Assembly (NCBI GenBank): GCA_030068145.1
Contig: JAPJBO010000146.1
Location: forward strand, 1-64,000
From: Diplonema papillatum
Taxonomy: Eukaryota > Euglenozoa > Diplonemea > Diplonemida > Diplonemidae
Length of the DNA: 64,000 nt
Direction of reading: 5' to 3'
Made by a program: the position numbers and the translations under genes. Shown piece by piece: positions 29,863-40,892 of the stretch; the first letter of the stretch is position 1, and each line of letters starts with the position of its first letter. A model generated the notes under the pieces. The model did no database searches and was not told where the DNA came from. It saw only the letters and a list, made by a program, of their open reading frames with translations.

Positions 29863-30797
29863 TTGTCCATCTGCACGCCAGATTGGTGTGCGAGCGAGGG
29901 CGTGCAGCCATACCCGGCAACGGTCCGGAGGCTTGAGACCTTCGGCGGATACCTGTCCGGCATGGAGGATGAGGCGTACAAGGCGCCCCACAACATCATC
30001 AACGCCATCTTAGCCGAGAACACGGCTGACGGTTGGGTTCTCGAGGATCCTGCCGACGACATCCGCAGGATGATCAGAGCGTTGAAGAGAGCGGCGCCTG
30101 ACCCTGAGAGTGGCGAGCCCCTAGGCGCCGCACAGTTCCGTCAGATCTTCGGCTTCGTGCGGACCGTTGGCGAGTACGGCGCGGCGCTGCAGCTGCTGGG
30201 TGAGCACTTTACTCTCCTAAGGGCATCCAGCATGCAGTCGATCCTGACGGAGGATGTCCGCGTCGGCGAGGGCGGCGTGAGGGTTGAATGGACTATGTCC
30301 AAGGCAAAAGGGACGTGCAGTAGATACCTCACCTTTGAAAGCATCAATCTGTTGCCCCCTTTGCTCCTGCCTAACGGACCCGACGGCGTGCCAGAGTCCA
30401 TTCGGTACTGCCCTGTCGAGGTCTTTTCCCTTCTGAAACTCATGGCCAAGGGAGACGCCTCTTGTGCCCGTTTCCCGTCTATGCCTCGTTTAGGGATGCC
30501 CTTCGCGGGACCGCGGGGAAGCGAGGCATCCTGCAGCCGCTGAATGACGGCGACGGCTCGGGACGGACGAGGGCGCGTTTTCTAACCCACAGTGCCCGGA
30601 TAGGTGGTTGTTGCACCCTTCTGAAGTCGGGTATGGACCCCATGCAGGTTCAGAAGATGGGTGATTGGGCGTCGGGAGATATGGTGACCCACTACGGTGA
30701 GAAAGTCCTAAGGGACCCGGGGTGTGTTGAGGCGGTTCGTTTCTACAACCCGGTCTCGCTCGCCCACTTTTACACCGCTCGGACCCGAGTGGGATGA
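29863..30797 (+). pseudogene. Tyrosine recombinase (phage-integrase fold), different from the E-type, frameshifted
   Basis: Frame one (29863-30470) has a helical core-binding region and FTLLRASSMQSI with the box I arginine. Frame two (30462-30797) has RFLTHSARIGGCC (H-x-x-R), a WASGDMVTHYGEKV segment with the tyrosine nucleophile, and ends at 30797. A one-base shift near 30462-30470 separates them. All catalytic positions are present, so a single indel inactivates it, or the break is a sequence error. The motif HSAR differs from HSIKR of E1/E2/E4, indicating a separate family such as a Crypton or another YR element. No RT is adjacent. Confidence 0.7.
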
Positions 30798-31235
30798 CCG
30801 GTATCTTCCTTGCTCCGGCTCCCCTCGTCGTCAGAAGTTTTGTTTTTCTTTTTGTTTTGGTTGCGGTCCCTGGCCTGCCGGGGCCGACGCGGTGAAGGGT
30901 GAATCCCACTAGACATGCGAGGTGAGCGGCCCCGACGGCCAGCATTCGCAAGCTGTTGCGCCCGCCATTGCTTAGAGCGTCGGACAACTGTCGTGGTTGT
31001 TGCCGCCGCGCAAGCCGCCACCGTTTGGCCACGGCTCGCACGCGCAGCCTCGCAGGGAGACTTCGCCGGTCGGCTCTGTCCCATAGCTTGGTGGGCCAGT
31101 TAAGGGCCGTAACCGTTAGAGAACTGTTTGTCGGAAGAGCGCATTAAACATACGTTAAATTAGCGGAATGAGAAGGGAACCACGGCTCCGAGTGACCCAT
31201 CTCGAGGGAGGTAATTTAATTCGGGTTTGATTGAA
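30798..31235. other. Unassigned sequence
   Basis: GC-rich with no convincing frame. It could be the 3' region of the recombinase element. Confidence 0.3.
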
Positions 31236-31355
31236 CCAGCCGTCAGCCTGCCAGCCAGAACGCCTCCGATTGCGGCACTATCGGCGCAGTCATCCTCTGT
31301 GACAGGGCCGCGGTTCGCGCCGCGCCTCCGACGTAGCGACTTCCGCCCGCCGTAG
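31236..31355 (+). mobile_element. LINE-A 3'-end relic
   Basis: Encodes PARTPPIAALSAQSSSVTG and FRPP before a TAG, matching the last about 40 codons of LINE-A ORF2 (5395-5507). It is a severely 5'-truncated copy with about 75-80 % similarity by eye. Confidence 0.7.
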
Positions 31356-31793
31356 TCGCGCTTTCTTCGTGTTTACTCTGTCGTCCCCTCCTGTGTCTTC
31401 CCTCATCTACTGAAAGAAGAAAATCCGCGATCTGTCCGGCTAGTCAAGAATTCGAGAGTTTCGTGCCGCTTATCTTACCCCTTCCTCTTTGTCTGACTTG
31501 CGCTACTACTTCGCCAAGGCCGATGTGCCCGAAGGAATGCGAAGAGTTCAGCCTTCCATACGCATAGACGCCCCAGTCATGTCGTCTCGTGCCCAGAAAG
31601 TTGCGTTTCTGCACGCCCACTATGCCTGCTGCGTGAGCAGTCTACACTTCTTGCAACGTCACAACGTGGTAAGCCACAACTGACAGGTGATAGATACAGC
31701 AGGGTAGCCAGGTTTGAAGGAATCCTGCATTTTGCGTTGTTTTGTGATCCTCTGCGTTATTTTCTGATTTGGATTGACCTTATGTGATATCAT
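31356..31793. other. Unassigned sequence before LINE-B copy 2
   Basis: A short frame at 31489-31683 (YYFAKADVPEGMRRVQPS) looks partly coding, but no family is recognised. At 31740-31803 there is a T-rich tract ending CAG, which resembles an intron end, directly before the LINE. Confidence 0.35.
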
Positions 31794-34600
31794 GTGATTT
31801 TTCTGGGGCAGGCCCCGGCGGTCGTGATGGGCGACTTCAACACGGACGTTGAGCGGTCGCCGGCGCTTCGGCATGCCCTCAGCAACGGGTGGACGGACGC
31901 AGCGCAGCTGCAGGCGGCGTGCGAGGGAGGACGACCGCCCAACACCTACACGGGCACGAACACGTCCGGCACGCGCATCGACTACGCCCTGATGAACCGC
32001 GCGGCCGCGTCCGCCTTTGTTGCATGCGAGACGATCGGGGTAGGGAGCGTGAGGGGCCACCGCTGCGTCCGGATTCGACTCGCGGTGCAGGCGTTCGAAC
32101 AGCAGACATGGAGGTTCAACGTGCCGCGAGCGATACCCGTGAAGCCGGCAGGTAGGGTCGTCGAGGTCCCGAGGCTGGATGCCGTGTGCGCCGCCGCCCG
32201 CGAGTCCGCAATGTGCGAGCAGTACCTGCTAGACCGCAGCGGGATGCCTGCCTGTGAGAGACGTGCGCACACCGGCCGCGGAAACTCGGAGCTGAAGATG
32301 ACTCGCGTTGCGGCGAGGAGTACGCCGGACCGGGGCGTGGCGTGCGAGACGGAGCTGAGGCACGGGAATGCGATCCGGCGTCTGGAGCACTACGTCTACC
32401 AGCGAGCTCGCCTAGAAGCGTCCGGACCATTCCAGGTGCCCCAAGAACTCCGCTTGTGCTGGCTGCGCTGTCTCGCCGTGATCCGTGGCGGCGGGGTCGG
32501 CGAGCCGCCCCCCTCCGACCCGCCGAGCGCAGAGGTCGCCCGCGTTTACTTGCACGACGTACGACTGCGCAGTGCGAGATTCAACGCGGCTGCGGCGAGG
32601 GTACGGAAGAGGCAGCAACAAGAGAGGCAGCTGACGATGTTTGGGACGGATCGCCGGGCTCTTGTGTCGATGCTGCGGGGGGGTCCGGGGCAGGCGGCCG
32701 ATGCGGTGCGGACAGCGGACGGGCGGCTCACCGCCAACGTCGAGGAGATGGACGAGGTGCTGCAGGAGGCGTGGGACCCGATCCTGCGCATGTACGGGGA
32801 AGGACGCCCAGAGCCCGAGTACGAGGCGTTCCGCAGGGCCTTCGAGGGTTTTATTCCCCGCCGCCAGATGGACCTGCGGGATGTGACCGGGAGCGAGCTA
32901 CGGGATGTGCTCAACAAGCGGAAGAAGAAGACTACGGCGTGTGGGGTGGACGGCTGGCGTTTGGACGAGCTGAAGGCCCTGCCCGACGAGCTGCTGGACG
33001 GGTTCGCGACGCTTTTCAATCTGGTGGAGGAGCGAGGGGAGTGGCCGAAGGGTATGCTGACGTCGTTGGTGTCGCTGATACCGAAGACCGACGACACCTC
33101 GCCAACGAACTTGCGGCCAATCACCGTGACGAGCTGCGTCTATCGGTTGTGGGCCTGCAGGCGTTTGCAAGACGTCATGGAGTGGCAGGACGGCTGGATT
33201 CTTCCGTCGCAGCACGGCTTCCGCAGAGGGCATCGGACGGACGACGTCCTCATGGAGCTGACGACGCTGATCGAGGAGACGCTGCTCGACGAGTCGAAGT
33301 CACTATACATGGTCGCACTCGATTTCGCGAAGTGCTTCGACCGGGTACCGCAGGGGATCGTTCTCCGGCTCGCCGAAGAAATAGGCCTCGACGCGCGCAT
33401 CCTGCGCCCCCTGCGCGCCATGTACCGCGGCATGAAGCGACGGTTCAAGCTGCCGCTCGGCGTGGGCTCCGAGTTTGAGGTCACCAACGGTATCTTGCAG
33501 GGGTGCCCACTTTCGGTGATCCTCATCAACGCCTTGCTGTCGATTGTGCTCCGAGCGGTGTCGGCGCGCGTACCGGAGGTTTCGTCGGAGTCGCTGGCGG
33601 ATGATGCCACGCTCTTCGCGGCGGCGGAAGCCGAGCTGCAGCGGGCGGTCGACATCGTCGCGCGGTTCTGTGCCCTGACCGGGATGCGCCTGAACATGGC
33701 GAAAACCTTGGCGATGGGTATCCATGCGGGCTCGACGCAACAGCGCAGGCGGCGTCCGTACGCCAGCGCGGTGAAGGTGGACGGCGAGGCCATAGCGACG
33801 GCGACGGCTGCGAAGATCCTCGGGGTGCGAACGAGTGTGGAGAGCGTCCAAACGGGTCGGGCCAACGATGCGCGTCTGAGCGCACATGACGGTCTGATAG
33901 ACAGGCTGGGCACCTCGAAGCTTCCGTTCGATGTCCGCTGCGAGGTGGCGAGTTCGAACGTGCTCAGCAGTGTCCTTACCGGGTGCTCCTACGAGACGTA
34001 CACGCAGACGCGCCTGAAGGGACTCCGGACGCGGATCGTGAGGGGCGCTTTTGGGAGCAAGCACCCGTCGAGGAACGTGACGGCGGTGCTATCGATCTTG
34101 GCGAAGGGTCACCGTCTGGATCCGATGATCGCTCGGCCGTACAGGATTCTGTGCGCGTTATTCGACACCTGCGAGAGGCTGCCACGCGTGTGTGCGCGCA
34201 TGCGGAACATCGTGAGGTTGTACGAGCGGCACGAAACGTTTTTGCCGAGGGCGCGCCTGGGGCCGGTAGGGATCGCCATTGCGGATGGGCTGTCGGTCGC
34301 GGGCATTGGCTTCGAGGGCGGGGATCTCTGTTCTGCGGCGCTGGGGGGTCGTCGGCTTCTCGGCATGCAGCGAGGCGAGAGGCACCACGTCGTCCGAGCG
34401 CAGCTGCGGCGGAAGGTGTGGTTGCAGCTTGCGCGACAGCGGCCTTCGTACGACGGAGTGCAGGCCGGGGTAGACTGCGGGCGCACGAACGGGCTGCGTC
34501 TGACGGCGGCCGACGGCGGTGTGAGGCGCGCGCTGACCGTCATCCTGTCCGGGGGTGTTTTCCTTGCGGCTCGGTGGGGGCGGAATGCGCGTGCGGGGGA
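31794..34600 (+). pseudogene. LINE-B ORF2, endonuclease remnant and reverse transcriptase
   Basis: The endonuclease remnant has GDFNTD, TRIDYALMN and RGHRCVRIR (catalytic H). The RT has TACGVDGWR, LISLIPKTDD-like VSLIPKTDD, VALDFAKCFDRVP, NGILQGCPLSV and the active site SLADD (L replaces the usual F). The frame is then lost around 34575-34690, where a G run is the likely site of an indel, and the C-terminal half continues in another frame. It is otherwise intact over more than 900 codons. Confidence 0.85.
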
Positions 34601-36649
34601 AGATCGGAAGGTTCGGCGAGCTCTCCCGCGTCAACGACGGCGTCGTCGACGACGTCGACCGCATCAGATGCGTCCGGTAGCTTCGACGAGCAGGCTGACG
34701 AAGACGGAGGCTCCTCCACGGGTGAGCGGCGCCCGCCGCCGGACCGGTGTTGCAGGGACTGTGACCGCCACGCCCACGACACGGCGGATCACTTGTGGTG
34801 GGAGTGCCCTGCGTACGACGAGATTCGCCGCCGCCCCTGCTTTGCTGAGCTCATGCGGGCGGACCGTGCGCGGTGGCCGTCTTGTACGCGCGTGCACGGG
34901 GTAATCGTGGAAGGCGCGCCGGTCGACGCGGCGGCCTTGCACCATTTCATGGCGTCGGTGTACGTGGCGCGCGAAGAGTCAGAACGTGGCCGTCTGGCAG
35001 CGGTACAGCCGATCCACCCCTGGAGGGCGGCAACGTCGCGGCCGGCGGTCCGACACCTGTTTGACTTCGGGCGCCTACCGGATGAGCCGCCGAAGTGGCC
35101 GTATGGGGGACGGACGATGCGGGCGATGAAGGGCTGGCTGTCGGCATTGCAGTGGACGGACACTGGCGAAGTGTCGAACATCGAGTTGGCCGTCGACTTC
35201 GAGGTCTTCACCGGGCACGACATCCTGGGCCCCCCGAACCTCGCCGCCAACCGAAGGGGAAAAACCCTTTGGACGATGCTAGCGACGCTGTGCCGCCTGT
35301 GTCGGGAACTGCAGCTGCCGTCGCCGCTTCCGGCCGAACAGAAAGACCGGGTGGGCTCGATGAGGACGCTGGGGGCGCCGATGCTGTGGGGTGGTCTGAC
35401 ACCGCGGCCACATTTCGCTGGGGGGGAGGAGACGTTCGAAGTCTTGGAGATGAACTTCCCGCGTGCGGCGCTCGGGGACGGGAAGAACTGGGGCGGGGAC
35501 GTGTTCCCGCTCTATGACGCGACGAGGCGAGCGCAGCGTTCGGCGCGCTGGGCCGAGCCCACACCAATGCCGCAACGACCACGCCTCCCGGTGCTCGTCC
35601 CGGAGTCGCAGGCAGACCCCCTGCTCCGCTCACAGTCCGTCTGTCACGCGTGCGCGAAGCAGAAGTGCGCAATGTGCTCGGGCATGCGGAGAAACTACAG
35701 CCTTGTAGTGGACCAGTGCTGCCAGGTGCACCACCAACCGGACGACGGCCTGCGCATTCAGTGCTGCCGGGCGCATCGGCTGACGCGATGCGGGACCTGC
35801 CCGAACGCTGACGCGTGCTGCGGACGGGGGCATCACAGGGGTGGTGCTGGCCGCGACAGCAGCAGTGGCGACGGGGGTGGCGGTGGTCGTGGCGGCCGCT
35901 GCCGCGGCCGTGGCCGCGGCCGCGGCGGCCGAGGCGGCGGAGACGACAGTGACGGAGACGGTGGCGGCGGCCGCGGCACTGGTCGCGGCCGCGCACGCGG
36001 CGGCGGTCGCGGCAGCGGACGCGGCGGGGATCGCGGCGGCGGCGGCGGTGGCGGTCGCAGCCTAGGCGAGAGCGACGGCCTCACAGGCCGGAAGCGGCGC
36101 GCGCCGTCCCCACCTGGAACACCTACCAGCCGTGGCCGGAGGAGGCGGACGACGAAGTCGCCCCCGAAGCGCGCCCCCCCGCCAGCAGGCAGGAAGCGAC
36201 CCGCGCCATGCACCCCCACGGCCTCTCCCGCAGCCGCGCTGCGCGCACGACGACGACGACGCGCCGATCTCGGCGACGACGGCACTGGCCTCGCCGGCCC
36301 GAACACACCGCGCCCACCCGGCCCCGCCCGGCCCTCTTCGATGCAGGCCCTGACTCGGGCCATGATTCTGCTAGTTTTTCGCACTCCGATGAACTCGGAC
36401 TTGACTCGCGCCCACTGCGCCCACTGCGCCCTCCACGGGTCGCGCAACGATCGCGCCCTCCCGCCGGCTCTTCCCGGCTACTCGCGTCCTCCGCATCGCA
36501 GCGTGGCCTATCGGCGCAAGCGAGAAAGCGAAGATTCCGATTCCTTTTCGGATTATGAAATCGTCAGTAATTTCCAAGAACAGTTGCAACCGACTAGAGT
36601 TGCGCCGCGCCGAAAGCGCGGAAAAAGTGACCCTTCTGGCGTCACGTAG
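34600..36649 (+). pseudogene. LINE-B ORF2, C-terminal half (zinc finger, ELAVDFE domain, Cys/His domain, RGG box)
   Basis: Finger CRDCDRHAHDTADHLWWECP (34750-34810), ELAVDFEVFTGHD (35180-35225), RGKTLWTMLATLCRLC helix, GAPMLWGG, then CHACAKQKCAMC to CCGRGHHRG (35640-35835). A long RGG box follows (35840-36060, longer than in copy 1), then nuclear-signal-like RRRRADLGDD and the acidic SEDSDSFSDYE tail. The RGG expansion between copies is a slippage-prone GC-rich tract. Confidence 0.82.
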
Positions 36650-36698
36650 CGAAAAGCTGGCATAGTGTGGTACTCATTTGCTTGCAAATGACTCCCCA
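36600..36698 (+). other. Conserved 3'-end hairpins of LINE-B (copy 2)
   Basis: Same three stem-loops as at 12270-12368. The ATTTGC/GCAAAT stem is intact although the loop changed from AT to TT. Stem conservation with loop change supports function at the RNA level. Confidence 0.5.
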
Positions 36699-36730
36699 CT
36701 AACGCAATAAGACGACGAAAAAACGTGAAA

Positions 36731-38046
36731 AAGCGTGAAAGAGAACGAAATTCTGGGAATTTCTGGGAAGTTTTGTGGAAAAGTGTGCTCGTCCAATGTA
36801 GCCGGCCACCCCATTTTATGACACTTTTTCGTGGAATGAGTGGTATGTTAAAACCTGCCTCTAAACGCGGAAATTCGGTGTTTTTTGGATTTGTCGGTCT
36901 CTTTTGTTGCCCCCCTGGTCATCATGAACCCGGATCTTCGTTTCTCCCCTCCGGGACGTTGTGTTTTCCTAGCCAAGAAACGTTTTTCTCGAAAAGTTCT
37001 ATTTTTGCGCGCGCGCGGAAATTTTTGGGGGTCAAAATAACATGGGCACAAAAAAAAAAAAAAAAAAAAAAAAAAGACTTTCTACCCGAAGTTAAAATCA
37101 AACGCACTATTCATCAAACAGATCCCTTTTCCCCCACCAGTGCCAATTTGCTACCCGGGAGAAAATTGGCGTGGCCGAATTCGACGTGCGGGACGAGCTT
37201 GGTCTAGATGTACTGTATTGGACCGGCGATGAAAGGGTTAAATATGCCCGCCCAGCCGGCCATGTTCGACTCGATGTCGGCCGAAGTTAGCAGTTTTCGG
37301 CGATGGACTTTTTTGTCATTTTTTGCTAGCGTATTGTGGTTCAAAGGTTCGGTGTTTTAGGGTCTCCGGTTGACCATTGAGGCTGGGAGTCGGGTAGTGA
37401 GGGATGTAGGCATAATTACTCTCTTTAACTACGGCTGGTCAAGTTTGTAACTGAAGCGACCGACACCAAGAAGAAATTCGCTTTTTTCGCAAGTGCGAGC
37501 ACTGTACCCACCATAGTCACCACCATGGCAACTCCTCAGCTTGCGCGGGTTGCGGCAAAGAAGTCGGAGGGCAGTCGAAGAACGTCTTCTCGAAGGCCCG
37601 TCGCCGAGTGTCACCTGACATGCTTCAAGGACCTGACAGAAGACTAAATAGAGGCAGGCATACCCGAAGCTGCGGCGGGGGCAAAGAGCTGAGGAGGAGC
37701 CCAAGCTTTGTCGGGTCGTCGTGTTGTGACGTGTCGATGTGGCCGGTTGCAATCAACTGTTGCAACGCCATTCGGATGCAATGGGTTCCGGGCGACTCCG
37801 CATCGTGTCGCAGCCTCTGAAAGTGCACCCAGTCGCTGGTACGCAGCCATTGGTGCATCATCCAGAAGGTCACCTCGAATATAGCTTTGCACGTGTAACG
37901 CTCGGATTTCGACGGACCTTCTTCAATCGGGATCACTTTCGACAGCACATCCAAACGTCGAAACCTCGGCCATCCTTCGAGCATGGCGCCTTTTTATTGT
38001 TTGGTAAGAATGAAAGCCATCATGAGCCAATTCACCTACCCCCTGA
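36731..38046. other. Unassigned sequence with a 27-base poly(A) run
   Basis: Poly(A) at about 37049-37075 could be a decayed retrotransposon tail. A minus-strand frame at 37625-37984 (RYTCKAIFEVTFWMMHQWL, LRHDAESPGTHC) looks protein-like, but no family is recognised and it lacks splice support. Confidence 0.4.
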
Positions 38047-40886
38047 TCGAGTGTAATCGAGCGTAATCGTTTGGATTAGAATGCAAAGAATCTGTGGCGA
38101 TAATCTGCATCGCCGACGGCGCGGTTATCTCTTCGCACGTGAAGTGTCATGCTTTCGCCCTCGTCTTGATCGTCGCGCTCAGGCGCGCGTTTGGTGCTTC
38201 GCTTCTTCTTCGATTGCTCGTCGAGGTTCATCGGTTGCGCGTCGACTTCTGCTTCTTCTCGGCGCCTGGGCGATGGTCGTGGCACATCGACGCGTCCTTT
38301 GCGTCTTTTCGGTACCGGCTCCGCCGCGGAGTCCGATTGCCGCTTCTTCGCTGGCGTTGGCGCCGTCTTCCCGACCTTCGCTGCTGATGTCGGCGTTGAT
38401 GTTGCGGGTTCTCGCTCGTCTTCCTCTGCTTCCGGCAGAACGAGCACCACGTTCTCACGTTTCGCCTGTCTCGGCGCTGGCGCGGGACCCTCCGGCTCCG
38501 CCTTCCTCTTCTTCGTTGTTGTTTCTTCACCTCTCGCCACGGCCGCCCGGTGGTGCCCTTTCCTGCAGCAGTGCCCGGGTCTCCTACTCCTCAGGTCGGC
38601 GTGTTTCTACAGCTGTCGCACGTCGGCATGCCATGATCGAGGCATCGGTGGTGATGGTTGCGACAGCACTCCGCTGTCGTCTTACACGTGGCGCACTGCG
38701 TCATCCGGTGCTCGGCACACATTTTTACGGCTAGGCCATCACCCTCCCTGTGATGGGCCTGGCAGCACCACGCCACCGACTTGCCCCGGCGCTTGCAGAC
38801 GTCGCACTTCACCTTTTGGTGCTCGTGGCACACCCGCTCACCCCACTTTTCGTGTCGGGGAACCCCTTCCGGCACGTACCACGGATCCCCTCCGACGACT
38901 GCCGACTTCCTGCCTTTCTTCTTCTCCGTAGCGTCGTTGAACACCGCCCATCTCGCCGCACGCTCCGCCCTTCCACCTCCGTACGTCGGGAAAAGATCCA
39001 TCCCCACGCCTCGCCGTTGAATCCGTGCCGAGCCGTCGTCAGCTGCGTCTCGAGCACTTCCATCGTCTCCGTACCACCACGGAAGATTGGCCTCATCTCG
39101 TACCCCGTGAGGCACGGCGGGGCTCCCACCGTTCTCAGCGACCCTGTTGTCCCCAGTTTCCTTCCCGGCAGAGGCGGTTCGTCGCCGTTCCGCTCCAGCG
39201 CATCCCCGACGGTCTTCAAAAGCCTTGCGAGTACCCTCGCACGCATGCTCAACGGTGTCCCGTCCGTGGTTGCTACGACACTGCCTGGAAGGTCCAATCC
39301 GGTGTATACTTACGAGACGTCACCCGCCACCGACCAGCACATCCCATCCAGCCAATACTGCAGCGCCCGGAACCACCTCTCTCCCCCGACCGCCGCGAAG
39401 GTCCCCGGTCCAGCGATCGCTTCGAAATTCAGCCGGCGCGGGGGGCAGTCGTCAGGGTGCAGTTGTCTCCAGGGGTGGCCGACCGCCCGGTCTCTTCCGT
39501 CTCTCTCCAGCCGTCGTCTCTCGTGCATGACCTCCGCCATGAACGTGTGCAGCACTTCGATGCTGACTCGACTTCCCTTCGGCAGAATCCCGTGTTCTTG
39601 CAGGCAGGGGGGCCAAGTCGAGCGATCCGCGCCAACAATTTCGGCATATTGGTGTTGCCCTCGGATTCGTTCGTACGCCCGGCACTGCCACCAAATGTGG
39701 CCCAGAGTTTCTTCCGTCGCCTCGTCACAGCTTGCGCTCACGCTTGGCAGCATGTGATTCCGTCATCACCGACCCAGCTACGACCTCGGCAACGTCCCGC
39801 GCGGCCGTCAGCGTTGTCGACGCCTTCAGCCCGTAGGCATTCGTCGCGTTGAAGTCTACACCTGCCCGTACCCCTCCGAAGTCTGTGCGCCTCTTCTCAA
39901 GCTCCCCGAGTCGCCAGCCGTGAATCGCCTTTCTCAGGGTGTGCCCTCGCTCCCCCTTGCTTTGCCGTACCAGCCTCAGCACATTCCCTGCCCCGTCCTC
40001 GGCGTCGTCGAAATCTTCCGTCCATCGTATACCGAGCTTTTTTGCATGCTCGGCCGCAATACCGACCGGTCCCCACGCGCGGACTCTGCTGCCATACGCC
40101 CGTCGAACTGTTGCGACGCGGGCCCTCCACGCCGGCCTTTTTCGGCACACTTCTGCGATCATGCCGAGTGACCGATACGGCAGCACTGCGTATGGGTCGA
40201 GTAAGTGGGCCTTGTTGAGAATGCCCAACACGGCCTCCTGCGCCCTATGCATCCTCACCGGGTCCCAGACGCCTCTGAGTAGTGCTGCGGTGAACTTCCC
40301 CAGCCCTCGCACCGTCGGGAGCGCGAACTCGGAGCCGTACGTCGCCGCCGGTAGTACCGCCATCGCCGCTAGCCCCGACCTCTGCGCCCTCGAGATCGGT
40401 ACCTCTGCACGCTGGTCGTAGCGCAGGTCCGTTGTTCTTCGTGTTCGCTTCGTGCCGACTAGACACCCTACGATGGTGAGCCTCCTTCGTCGCGATTAGT
40501 GCGCCGCCTACCCGCAACTTCGCTTCATACCCCTTCGGCGTCCCAAAAGCAAACGTCTTCGGTATCCCGATCGACATGCCGGTGTTCGAACAAAATCTGT
40601 CGACTTCCACCAAGGCGTTCTGCAAGCAGGCTTCCCTGAGACGCGACAGGAGGGTGAGGTCGTCCGCGAATGATTCGCTCGTCACCCCCCCCACGTCGTC
40701 CACCCTGCGCACCACGATGGACAGCAGCGCGTTGAGGATCACGCTCAGGGGGCAGCCCTGCAGTATCCCATTGGTGGTGAAGAAGACACCTCCCACTCCC
40801 ATGTGCAGCTTGTACCGCCTCCGTAGTCGCGCGTAACTGTCCCGCAGCGGCCCGAGGATTCTCTCATGGAGGCCCAGCTCGCCCAC
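38047..40886 (-). mobile_element. LINE-C copy 1, 5'-truncated
   Basis: On the minus strand it starts in the RT (GELGLHERILGPLRD) and ends in a tail with repeats of CGATTACACT/CGATTACGCT. Its truncated 5' end abuts the 3' tail of copy 2, so the two are joined head to tail without visible spacer. Confidence 0.85.
38076..40886 (-). pseudogene. LINE-C ORF2 remnant (RT to C-terminal Cys/His and basic tail)
   Basis: Pieces in several frames: RT with NGILQGCPLSVI and ESFADDLTLLS (40886-40500), thumb region (GILNKAHLLDPYAVLPYR, about 40190), finger remnant GHIWWQCRAYE (about 39680), truncated ELAIDFE region with a deletion near 39310, and a Cys/His domain (HQKVKCDVCKRRGKS to CCRNHHHRC, 38830-38640). 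A basic, Lys/Arg-rich tail with NLS-like KKRKAE and PKRRKG ends at about 38080. At least four frame breaks, so inactive. Confidence 0.8.
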
Positions 40887-40892
40887 CAGATC

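Larger units (their letters stand above)
31794..36730 (+). mobile_element. LINE-B copy 2, 5'-truncated within the endonuclease domain
   Basis: Begins at AVVMGDFNTDVERSP, the catalytic aspartate strand of the APE domain, so the first about 200 codons are gone. It then contains the complete RT, zinc finger, Cys/His domain and RGG box, and the hairpin 3' end shared with copy 1. Downstream, A-rich sequence at 36710-36750 may be the tail. Confidence 0.9.
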
